Source of the DNA: Deltaproteobacteria bacterium
GTDB lineage: Bacteria; Desulfobacterota; Desulfuromonadia; Desulfuromonadales; Geopsychrobacteraceae
Reading direction: 5' to 3'
Length of the DNA stretch: 64,000 nt
Assembly: GCA_024280335.1 (NCBI GenBank)
Contig: JAJRQI010000007.1
Location: 47,599 to 111,598, forward strand
Shown piece by piece: positions 41,380 to 48,710 of the stretch. The notes under the pieces are model-generated. The model did no database searches and was not told the origin of the DNA. It saw only the letters and a program-made list of their open reading frames with translations. The translations under genes were made by a program, and so were the position numbers. Every line of letters begins with the position of its first letter. Positions within the stretch are counted from its first letter, which is position 1.

Positions 41380-42624
41380 ATGGATAAAGTTCTCATCGTC
41401 GAAGACAGTAAACTGTTCGGCCAGCTGTTGAGCCGCCGGGTTGCAGATGACTTTCACGCCGGCTGCGTGGTTAAAACGACCTACCAGGAGACGGTTGCCC
41501 TGCTTGAGGAGGATGCCGACCAGTTTCTGCTGGCGGTCCTCGATTTGAACCTGCCGGACGCCGCCGATGGTGAGATTGTCGACTATGTTATCTCCAAGGG
41601 GATTCCTGCAGTTGTCGTTACCGCCCGCCTGAATGAAGAAACCCGCCGGCAGATTCTCGGCAAACGGGTGCTTGACTATATCATGAAGGGTCCGCACACC
41701 CTCGATCTTCTGTCGAGCACCATCAGTCGCTATCTGCGCAACCAGGATATCACGGTACTGCTGGTGGATGATTCCGGTCTGGTGCGGGAAAACACCCGCA
41801 AAATATTGGAGACGCAGCATTTTACTGTCGTCGAAGCAGGCGACGGGATCGCGGCGATGGAGCAGTTAAAGGCCGACCCTTCCATCCAGCTGGTCCTGAC
41901 CGATTACCATATGCCGCAGATGGATGGTTTTGAGTTGACCGCAGAAATCAGAAAGAGCTTCCCGATGGACAAGTTGCTGATTATCGGTATGTCGGCGCAG
42001 GGAGACCCGCTGCTTTCAGCACAATTTCTCAAGCGGGGCGCCAACGACTTCATCAACAAACCTTACTTCGAAGAAGAGCTGGTCTGGCGAGTCAATCAGA
42101 ATGTCGAAATTCTTCACCATCTGAACCAGCTGCGCAATGCCGCGATCAAGGACTCCCTGACCGGACTCTACAATCGACGCTATTTTTTCCAAGCCGGCGG
42201 CAAACTGTTTGAAAATGCGCGGCGGAGGAATCTGGACCTCTGCATTGCGATGATCGATATCGACCACTTTAAAAATATCAACGACAGCTACGGCCACGCT
42301 TGCGGCGATCAGGTGCTGGTAGATGTGGCAAAAACCCTGCTGGATAGCTTTCGTGAGTCAGATATTGTTGCCCGCCTCGGCGGGGAGGAATTTGTCGTCA
42401 TGACCAGCAACATGGACAAAGCCCATTGCCGCGATCACTTTGAAGAAATTCGGGAAAAAATTGAAGAAAACCTCATCATCGCCGACGGCTATACGATCCA
42501 GGCAACGGTTTCAATCGGGGTCAATACCCTCCTTGAGGAGACCCTGGACGCCATGGTCCGGCAAGCGGACGGACTGCTCTATCAGGCCAAGGAGTCAGGC
42601 CGCAACTGCGTGATTATCGACTAA
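41380..42624 (+). CDS. Two-receiver response regulator with GGDEF diguanylate cyclase domain
   Basis: 414 aa. Receiver 1 (about 1-115) has IVEDSK, phospho-acceptor Asp in VLDLNLP, Thr in VVVTAR and Lys in DYIMKG. Receiver 2 (about 125-245) has LVDDSG, LTDYHMP, GMSAQ and FINKPY. Both are intact. The GGDEF domain (about 255-414) has DIDHFKNINDSYGHACGD, active site GGEEF near 335 and an inhibitory RxxD (RESD) five residues ahead. It should make c-di-GMP with product inhibition. No histidine kinase gene is adjacent. The ATG follows AGAGGAAATC. Confidence 0.93.
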   Translation: MDKVLIVEDSKLFGQLLSRRVADDFHAGCVVKTTYQETVALLEEDADQFLLAVLDLNLPDAADGEIVDYVISKGIPAVVVTARLNEETRRQILGKRVLDYIMKGPHTLDLLSSTISRYLRNQDITVLLVDDSGLVRENTRKILETQHFTVVEAGDGIAAMEQLKADPSIQLVLTDYHMPQMDGFELTAEIRKSFPMDKLLIIGMSAQGDPLLSAQFLKRGANDFINKPYFEEELVWRVNQNVEILHHLNQLRNAAIKDSLTGLYNRRYFFQAGGKLFENARRRNLDLCIAMIDIDHFKNINDSYGHACGDQVLVDVAKTLLDSFRESDIVARLGGEEFVVMTSNMDKAHCRDHFEEIREKIEENLIIADGYTIQATVSIGVNTLLEETLDAMVRQADGLLYQAKESGRNCVIID

Positions 42625-42627
42625 ACT

Positions 42628-43377
42628 TTATTCTGCATCTTTGTCGGCCGGAATCTCCAACAAATAAATCATCGTCACCGCCGCCGCAACCTCCACCCGC
42701 CCGGCAGCGACCGGGACGGCGTCACTGCCGGCCATCCGCGCCTCGGCCATGAACATCGCCTGCGGCGGCTGGCCGGGGGAGTTGAGGCTCATCGATTGCA
42801 CCGCGCCCAACTTGATACCGGCGGCCGCAGCCATGGTTTCTGCCTTGCGGATCGCCTGAGCGGTCGCCAGCTCAATCGCCTGCCGGCGGTATTCGCCCGG
42901 ATCGGCCAGAGCGAACTGCAAGCCGCCGATCTGATTGGCGCCCGCCTGTTGTGCCAAGCCGAGCAATTTTCCCGCCAGATCGACCCGGGTCGTTTCAATC
43001 AACAGTTCGTTACTGACCCGATAACCGATAATCCCCCGCTGCCAGTTGGCCGGGGTCGGTCGCGGCGGCTGGCTCCATTCGGGGCGCACCCGGAACTGAC
43101 CGGTCGACATCTCGCCAGCGGCAATCCCCAGCTCTTTCAATTGCGCCAGCACCAGCGTCATCCGCCGATTATTCTCCGCCAGCGCTTCATCAGCGCCAGC
43201 CTGCTGGGTCACCACCCCCAGGCGTAATTTCAACTGGTCGGGAACCGCCTTAACACTGGCGTCACCACGCACCACCAGTTGCGGCAGGGACCGATCGGTC
43301 GCACCATAATTAAAATTCCGCGGCCCGCAGGCACTAAGCAACAGCAGCAAGAGTAAAACAACAGCTAAACGCAACAT
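42628..43377 (-). CDS. SIMPL-domain (DUF541) lipoprotein
   Basis: 249 aa. Signal peptide and lipobox LLSAC at residues about 13-17, so a lipid-anchored envelope protein. The SIMPL/DUF541 domain spans about 35-245, with LVVRGDASVKAVPDQLKLRLGV and MTLVLAQLKELGI followed by a C-terminal VEVAAAVTMIYLLE. E. coli YggE is a relative associated with oxidative stress; biochemical activity is unknown. AAGGAGG precedes the ATG. Its stop lies 3 bases from the convergent diguanylate cyclase stop. Confidence 0.88.
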   Translation of the reverse strand: MLRLAVVLLLLLLLSACGPRNFNYGATDRSLPQLVVRGDASVKAVPDQLKLRLGVVTQQAGADEALAENNRRMTLVLAQLKELGIAAGEMSTGQFRVRPEWSQPPRPTPANWQRGIIGYRVSNELLIETTRVDLAGKLLGLAQQAGANQIGGLQFALADPGEYRRQAIELATAQAIRKAETMAAAAGIKLGAVQSMSLNSPGQPPQAMFMAEARMAGSDAVPVAAGRVEVAAAVTMIYLLEIPADKDAE

Positions 43378-43481
43378 CAGCTACCTCCTTGATTCTTTCG
43401 CAGACAATTCCGGGCTCCCTATTCTCGGACAGCCTCTTAGAACCATACCCGCTCAGGCGAACGACCGCAATCCCCGGTTGA

Positions 43482-43509
43482 TTGACAGGCTAAGGAAGCA
43501 AGTTAGAGT
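43482..43509 (+). promoter_or_regulatory. Candidate sigma-70 promoter of the pdh operon
   Basis: TTGACA (43482-43487), a 16-base spacer and TAGAGT (43504-43509) lie just before pdhA, giving a short leader of about 15 bases that still contains the ribosome site GAAGGG. Confidence 0.5.
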
Positions 43510-43530
43510 TTAATTGAAGGGAAAACTGTC

Positions 43531-44601
43531 ATGCCGAAACAACCGATCGCCGATTTCACCATTGAACGGCTGAGCATCCTCGCTCCCAGCGGCCAGGCGG
43601 ATGAGAGCCTGATGCCCGATCTGAGCGACAGCCAACTGCTGCAACTCTACGAGCTGCTCAGCTACACGCGGATGGCCGACCAGCGCGCCCTCGATCTGCA
43701 ACGCGAAGGACGGCTCGGCACCTACCCGGCTTCACTCGGTCAGGAAGCGGCCCAGGTCGGCAGCGGCTTTGCCCTGCGCAGTCAGGACTGGATTTTCCCC
43801 GCCTTCCGCGAGCTGGGGGTGTTCCTCTGCCACAACTACCCGCTGGAATTGATCTACCGCTACTGGAGCGGTGACGAGCGTGGCCAGCAAAGCCCTGAAG
43901 GTTGCAATATTTTCCCCATGAGCATCGCTGTCGGCACCCACATCCTGCACGCCGCCGGTGCGGCACTGGCGGCCAAATATCGCGGTGATGACCTGGTTGC
44001 AGCAGCCTTCCTCGGCGACGGCGGCACCTCGAAGGGAGATTTTCACGAAGCGCTGAATATGGCCGGCGTCTACAAGCTGCCGCTGGTGGTGATCTGTCAG
44101 AACAACCAGTGGGCGATTTCAGTTTCGCGCCAGGCCCAGACGGCGGCGCAGACGCTCGCGCAAAAAGCGCTCAGCTACGGGATTCATGGCCTGCAGGTCG
44201 ACGGCAACGATGTCCTGGCAGTCTACCAGGCCACCCATGAGGCGATCGAACGGGCCAGAGCCGGCGAGGGTGCCAGCTTCATCGAATGTGAAACCTACCG
44301 GATGGCCGACCACACCACCGCTGACGATGCCCAGCGTTACCGCGATCCGCAGGAAGTGGAAAAATGGCGGCAGCGGGATCCGCTGCTGCGCATGCGCCGT
44401 TTTCTGGATCAGCAGCGGCTCTGGAGTCCCGGCGATCAGGAACAGCTGGAGTTGACCCTGAAGGAGCGGCTCAATCGGGCAGTCAGGGCGGCCGAAAGTG
44501 CAGCACCGCCGGGTGCCGAAGAGATGTTCCGTTACACCTGCCACCAACTCAGCAGTCGCCAGCAGGAACAGCTCAAGGAGTGTCTTGATGGCAGTACTTA
44601 A
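43531..44601 (+). CDS. pdhA: Pyruvate dehydrogenase E1 component, alpha subunit
   Basis: 356 aa. Resembles the alpha2beta2-type E1alpha of Gram-positive bacteria: MADQRALDLQREGRLGTYPASLGQEA (about 50-75), TPP/magnesium motif GDGGTSKGDFHEALNMAG then NNQWAIS (about 168-197), and the phosphorylation-loop equivalent YRMADHTTADDAQRYRD (about 254-270). It decarboxylates a 2-oxo acid and acylates E2. A branched-chain oxo-acid dehydrogenase is the main alternative; YPASLGQEA and overall motifs favour pyruvate. First gene of pdhA-pdhB-pdhC. Confidence 0.85.
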   Translation: MPKQPIADFTIERLSILAPSGQADESLMPDLSDSQLLQLYELLSYTRMADQRALDLQREGRLGTYPASLGQEAAQVGSGFALRSQDWIFPAFRELGVFLCHNYPLELIYRYWSGDERGQQSPEGCNIFPMSIAVGTHILHAAGAALAAKYRGDDLVAAAFLGDGGTSKGDFHEALNMAGVYKLPLVVICQNNQWAISVSRQAQTAAQTLAQKALSYGIHGLQVDGNDVLAVYQATHEAIERARAGEGASFIECETYRMADHTTADDAQRYRDPQEVEKWRQRDPLLRMRRFLDQQRLWSPGDQEQLELTLKERLNRAVRAAESAAPPGAEEMFRYTCHQLSSRQQEQLKECLDGST

Positions 44602-45550
44602 TCTGGTCCAGGCGATCAATCAAGGGCTGCGGCAGGCGCTGGAAACGGATGAGCGGGTGCTGCTGCTCGGCGAAGATATCGGCAAAGACGGCGGCGTCTT
44701 CCGGGTCACAGACGGCCTGCATGCAGAGTTCGGCGAACGGCGAATCATCGACACTCCGCTGGCCGAATCGGGGATCATCGGACTGGCAATCGGCATGGCC
44801 GCTTACGGGCTGCGACCGGTGGCAGAGATCCAGTTTCTCGGCTTCTGCTATGCCGCCATCGAGCAGATTTTCACCCACGCCGCCCGCATCCGCGCCCGCT
44901 CACGAGGCCGTTTCGACTGCCCGCTGGTGATCCGCACTCCCTACGGCGGCGGCGTCAAAGCCCCTGAACTGCATGAAGAGAGCACTGAAGCACTGTTCTG
45001 CCACATGCCCGGCATCAAGGTGGTGGTCCCCTCCTCCCCGAGCAATGCCAAGGGGCTGCTGCTGGCCGCCATCGACGACCCCGATCCGGTCATCTACCTG
45101 GAACCGACCCGCCTCTATCGACTGCTCAAAGAGGAGGTTGCCGAACAGCCGTACCACACCCCGCTCGGCAAAGCCCGGATTGCCCGCAAAGGAAATCAGC
45201 TGACCATTATCGCCTGGGGGAGCATGCTCGAAGTGGTACTGCGCGCCGCCGGGGAGTACGACGCCGAGATCATCGACCTGCTGACCTTAAGCCCCTTCGA
45301 TCGGGAAGCGGTGCTGGAGTCAGTGCACAAAACCGGCCGCGTCCTGATTGTCCATGAAGCCGCTAAAACCGGTGGTTTCGGTGCCGAATTGGCGGCGACC
45401 ATCGCTGAGGAGGCGATCATGTCGCTGCGCGCGCCGATCCGCCGGGTGACCGGCTACGATGTGGTGTTGCCGCTGCCGCTGCTTGAAAATTACAACCTGC
45501 CGTCACCGGCCAGAATTATCGCCGCCATCGACGATCTGCTGAGGTACTGA
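44588..45550 (+). CDS. pdhB: Pyruvate dehydrogenase E1 component, beta subunit
   Basis: 320 aa from the ATG at 44588, which follows CAAGGAG and overlaps pdhA by 14 bases; a longer frame upstream is inside pdhA. Motifs: NQGLRQALETDERVLLLGEDIGKDGGVFRVT (about 10-40), TPLAESGIIGLAIGMA (about 57-72), EIQFLGFCYAAIEQI (about 80-94) and RTPYGGGVKAPELHEES (about 116-132). It pairs with PdhA to form the TPP-binding heterotetramer. Confidence 0.88.
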   Translation: MAVLNLVQAINQGLRQALETDERVLLLGEDIGKDGGVFRVTDGLHAEFGERRIIDTPLAESGIIGLAIGMAAYGLRPVAEIQFLGFCYAAIEQIFTHAARIRARSRGRFDCPLVIRTPYGGGVKAPELHEESTEALFCHMPGIKVVVPSSPSNAKGLLLAAIDDPDPVIYLEPTRLYRLLKEEVAEQPYHTPLGKARIARKGNQLTIIAWGSMLEVVLRAAGEYDAEIIDLLTLSPFDREAVLESVHKTGRVLIVHEAAKTGGFGAELAATIAEEAIMSLRAPIRRVTGYDVVLPLPLLENYNLPSPARIIAAIDDLLRY

Positions 45551-45555
45551 TTACT

Positions 45556-46785
45556 ATGGAATTTGCATTCAAACTTGCCGACTTGGGAGAAGGGATTACC
45601 GAAGCTGAAATCCGTGGCTGGCTGGTGGAAGAAGGCGAGCGGGTCGAAGAGCATCAGCCGGTGGTAGAGGTGGAAACTGACAAGGCGGTGGTCGAAATAC
45701 CGACACCGAAAGCCGGACGGGTGAGCAGACTGCATCATGCCGAAGGGGCGATTGTCCCGGTCGGCGACACCCTGCTGACAATTCTGGAAGGGGCCGCCGC
45801 CGAGCAACCGGCCCCGACACCATCGGACAGCGAACCGCGCAGGGAGTCGTTCGGCATCGTCGGTGAACTTCCCGAAGCGATCGACGAGCCGGAAACGCCA
45901 TCAGTGCCGGCCGTCGCACCTGGGATCAAAGCCCTCCCCTCGGTGCGGGCGCTGGCCAAAGAACTCCAGGTCGACCTCGAGCAACTGACCGGCAGCGGCC
46001 CCGACGGCAGCATCAGCGCCGAGGATGTCCGCCAAGCGGCAACCCGCAGCGCCCTGCCGAAACAAGCCATCGCCGGCGAAGATGGCGGTTACCGTAAGCC
46101 GATGCGCGCGGTGCGCCGGACCATCGCCCGCAACCTGCTGAAAGCCCAGCAACTGAGCGCCTTTGTCACCAACATGGACGAGTTTGATGTCACCCACCTC
46201 TACGAGCTGAAACTGCGCGAAACCGAACATCTGGCTGAGCGCGATCTGCCGCTGACCTTTCTGCCCTTCTTTATGAAGGCGGTGCAGCACGCGCTGGTCG
46301 AATTCCCCCGCTTTAACGCGCAGGTCGATGAAGAGCACAAGGAAGTGATCTTCTACACTCACTGCCACATGGGAGTCGCCGTCGATACCACCGACGGACT
46401 GATGGTGCCGGTGGTGCAGAACATCCAGCAGAAGAGTATCATCGACCTGGCAACAGAACTGCAACAGCTCTCCCGGCGGACCCGCGATCGCAGCATCAGC
46501 AGCGAAGAGCTGCGCGGGAGCACCATCACCATCAGCAACTTCGGCGCCTACGGCGGTCACTATGCCACGCCGATCCTCAACTACCCGAACGTCGCCATCC
46601 TCGGCTGCGGCCGAATCGGCAAGAAGCCCTGGATTTATCAGGATGAAATCGCCATCCGGCAAGTGCTGCCGCTGTCGCTGACCTTCGACCACCGGATCAC
46701 CGACGGTGCCGAGGCCTGCCGGTTTCTGAGCCGCGTCGGCCGCTACCTTGAGGATCCCGGCCTGCTGTTTATCGAAAGTGTCTAA
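45556..46785 (+). CDS. pdhC: Dihydrolipoamide acyltransferase (E2) of the pyruvate dehydrogenase complex
   Basis: 409 aa. One lipoyl domain (about 1-78, lysine in VETDKAVVEIPTPKAG), an acidic Pro/Ala/Glu linker (about 80-122), a peripheral-subunit-binding domain (LPSVRALAKELQVDLEQL to SAEDV, about 128-162) and the catalytic domain (about 180-409) with the active-site DHRITDG near 376. Five bases separate it from pdhB. The E3 dihydrolipoamide dehydrogenase gene is not here and must come from elsewhere in the genome. A terminator follows. Confidence 0.9.
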   Translation: MEFAFKLADLGEGITEAEIRGWLVEEGERVEEHQPVVEVETDKAVVEIPTPKAGRVSRLHHAEGAIVPVGDTLLTILEGAAAEQPAPTPSDSEPRRESFGIVGELPEAIDEPETPSVPAVAPGIKALPSVRALAKELQVDLEQLTGSGPDGSISAEDVRQAATRSALPKQAIAGEDGGYRKPMRAVRRTIARNLLKAQQLSAFVTNMDEFDVTHLYELKLRETEHLAERDLPLTFLPFFMKAVQHALVEFPRFNAQVDEEHKEVIFYTHCHMGVAVDTTDGLMVPVVQNIQQKSIIDLATELQQLSRRTRDRSISSEELRGSTITISNFGAYGGHYATPILNYPNVAILGCGRIGKKPWIYQDEIAIRQVLPLSLTFDHRITDGAEACRFLSRVGRYLEDPGLLFIESV

Positions 46786-46806
46786 GCCCAGCGGACAAAG
46801 AAAAAA

Positions 46807-46829
46807 CCCGATTTCACAACGGAATCGGG
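46807..46829 (+). terminator. Terminator of the pdh operon
   Basis: CCCGATT (46807-46813) and AATCGGG (46823-46829) form a 7-base stem with A runs before and CTTTTATGCTTTTTTT after it, 21 bases downstream of pdhC. Confidence 0.8.
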
Positions 46830-46850
46830 CTTTTATGCTTTTTTTAACTA

Positions 46851-46979
46851 TTCAGCACCTCGGTAAATGGCCTCGTGCTGCCCACTCCAAGGGCCGCATG
46901 AACCCATCCCTGGGGCTTGCTGACGCCATCCTGGCGTCAGACACCCTTGAATTGGGCACCCCGAGGCCATCCGGCTGAA
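46851..46979. repeat. 129-nt imperfect palindromic element
   Basis: Nested complementary arms fold the whole stretch: TTCAGC (46851-46856) with GCTGAA (46974-46979); ATGGCCTCG (46867-46875) with CGAGGCCAT (46962-46970); GTGC (46875-46878) with GCAC (46956-46959); CAAGGG (46888-46893) with CCCTTG (46944-46949). The interior carries a separate perfect 9-base hairpin, CTGACGCCA (46920-46928) with TGGCGTCAG (46932-46940). It lies in the gap between convergent pdhC and the Glu/Leu dehydrogenase gene and has no coding potential. Confidence 0.65.
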
Positions 46980-47004
46980 CAGGTCCCTTTTTTGTAACAG
47001 CACC

Positions 47005-48111
47005 TCAGCGCCACTTGTGGCTCCAACTGCGATATTTCATGCCGGTCTCGATCCGCTCCCTCGCCAGCAGTTCGCCCGCCGCCCGCGGCAGCAGATCCTC
47101 TTTTTTCACCTTGTCCAAAATCCGTTCGGTATTGGCCTGAATCATCTGGGTAATGTAGGTAAAAGCCACTTCGGCACTTTTGCGTCGATACTCCATCGCC
47201 GCCATAATCACCCCACCGGCATTGGCGATAAAGTCGGGCACCACCAGCACGCCCCGCTTCGCCAAAGCGGCCTCGGCCTCAAGGGTCACCGGGATGTTGG
47301 CGCCCTGCAAGATCAGCTTGGCCTTGACCTGAGCAGCATTCTGCAGGTCGATGACATCGGGATTAGCCGCCGGGACCAGGATGTCACAGTCGAGGGCGAA
47401 GATCTCGTCGACCGGCAGCCTCTGTCCCCCGGCATAGTCGAGCACCGAACCCTGCTGCCGTTTGGCGGTAACCAGCCGGCCGACATCCAGCCCGTCTGGA
47501 TCAAAAATGGTGCCGCTGCGATCGTTGACCGCAACGATGCTCGCCCCCTTTTCGGCAAAGAAGCAGGCCGCTGCCGCGCCGACATTGCCGAGCCCCTGAA
47601 TCGCCACCCGGGCACCCTTCAGCGGCAGGCCGATCTCCTGGGCCGCCACTTCAGCGCAGGCGACCACGCCGAAGCCGGTCGCCCCGAGCAGATCGAGAGG
47701 CAGGCCGCCCAGCTCAGCGGGCAGGCCGACCGAACGGCCGATTTCTTCCTGAATCCAGACCATCGCCTGCTCGTCACAGCCCATGTCGGGACCGGGAATG
47801 TACTCGTCGATCCCGGCGATCATCCGCGCAAAAGCCCGGAACAGGGGTTCCAGATCTGCAGTATGCGGATCGGCAATGATGCCCGCCTTAGCACCGCCGT
47901 GATCAATCCCGGCGATCGAGTTCTTCATCGTCATCGCCCGCGCCAGACGAAAGACCTCCAGCGGGGTCACTGAAGGGGAAACACGCACGCCGCCGATCGC
48001 CGGACCCAAGGTCACGTTATCGACAACCACCACCCCGCGCAAGCCGCTCTGTGGATCGTATAGCCGCAGGACTTTGGCAGGCCCTATAGAATCGTTCGGT
48101 ATGCTGGTCAT
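47005..48111 (-). CDS. Glu/Leu/Phe/Val dehydrogenase family protein
   Basis: 368 aa. N-terminal catalytic domain: GPAIGGVRVSPSVTPLEVFRLARAMTMKNSIAGIDHGGAKAGI (about 37-79) with substrate and catalytic lysines, and catalytic Asp in PGPDMGCDEQAMVWI (about 107-121). NAD domain: VAIQGLGNVGAAAACFFAEKGA (about 169-190). At 368 aa it has the length of leucine/phenylalanine/valine dehydrogenases rather than hexameric glutamate dehydrogenases (about 420-450). It oxidatively deaminates an amino acid to a 2-oxo acid. A branched-chain substrate would fit the liv/icmF genes at the left of the window but is unproven. Start ATG at 48111. Confidence 0.85.
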   Translation of the reverse strand: MTSIPNDSIGPAKVLRLYDPQSGLRGVVVVDNVTLGPAIGGVRVSPSVTPLEVFRLARAMTMKNSIAGIDHGGAKAGIIADPHTADLEPLFRAFARMIAGIDEYIPGPDMGCDEQAMVWIQEEIGRSVGLPAELGGLPLDLLGATGFGVVACAEVAAQEIGLPLKGARVAIQGLGNVGAAAACFFAEKGASIVAVNDRSGTIFDPDGLDVGRLVTAKRQQGSVLDYAGGQRLPVDEIFALDCDILVPAANPDVIDLQNAAQVKAKLILQGANIPVTLEAEAALAKRGVLVVPDFIANAGGVIMAAMEYRRKSAEVAFTYITQMIQANTERILDKVKKEDLLPRAAGELLARERIETGMKYRSWSHKWR

Positions 48112-48159
48112 ACTGAAAAGTTAACAGAAAAAGGTGGGATGTAAATCTTGAGATGAGGT

Positions 48160-48636
48160 TTAACGGCAGCGTTGCAGGATGGAAAAGCGGCAGGCCTGAC
48201 CCGCATCGAGAAGCTCTTCCCGGTGGAGAGTGCAAAACGATTCAGCCGCCAGCGCTGGAAAGAAGGTGTCCCCCTCAACCTCGCGCAGCAGTTCGGTCAG
48301 ATAGATTTTCTCTGTCAGCGGCAACGCCTGCCGATAGATTTCCCCGCCGCCGCAGATGAACAGTTCATCGGTCTGCGTGCTGGCAAGCCCTTCATCAAGC
48401 GATGCGACAACCGTGCATCCCGCAGCGCAAAATTCGGCGTTGCGGCTTAGGACAATCGTCTGCCGCCCCGGCAAGGGATGACCGATCGATTGATAGGTTT
48501 TACGCCCCATCAACAGGGTCTGCCCCAGGGTCAGCCGCTTGAAGCGCTGCAGATCTTCCGGCATCTGCCAGGGCAGCTGTCCGTCCTTGCCGATCACCCG
48601 GTTCTGACTCATGGCGACAATGATTGAGATCAGCAA
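48160..48636 (-). CDS. folA: Dihydrofolate reductase
   Basis: 158 aa from a TTG codon at 48636, chosen because GAGGGAG sits 7 bases upstream and homology begins at once (LLISIIVAMSQNRVIGKDG); the ATG 18 codons earlier lacks a ribosome site and would add residues atypical of the family. Motifs: LPWQMPEDLQRFKRLT with the catalytic acid Asp, LMGRKTYQSIGHPLPGRQTIVLSR (about 45-68) and FICGGGEIYRQALP (about 91-104). It reduces dihydrofolate with NADPH. Confidence 0.93.
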   Translation of the reverse strand: MLISIIVAMSQNRVIGKDGQLPWQMPEDLQRFKRLTLGQTLLMGRKTYQSIGHPLPGRQTIVLSRNAEFCAAGCTVVASLDEGLASTQTDELFICGGGEIYRQALPLTEKIYLTELLREVEGDTFFPALAAESFCTLHREELLDAGQACRFSILQRCR

Positions 48637-48710
48637 CAGTTCACTCCCTCGCACCCTGGCCCGGGCGTCAGCGACAGGCCACTGCAGCATAACTCAGCGA
48701 AACTAAACAC

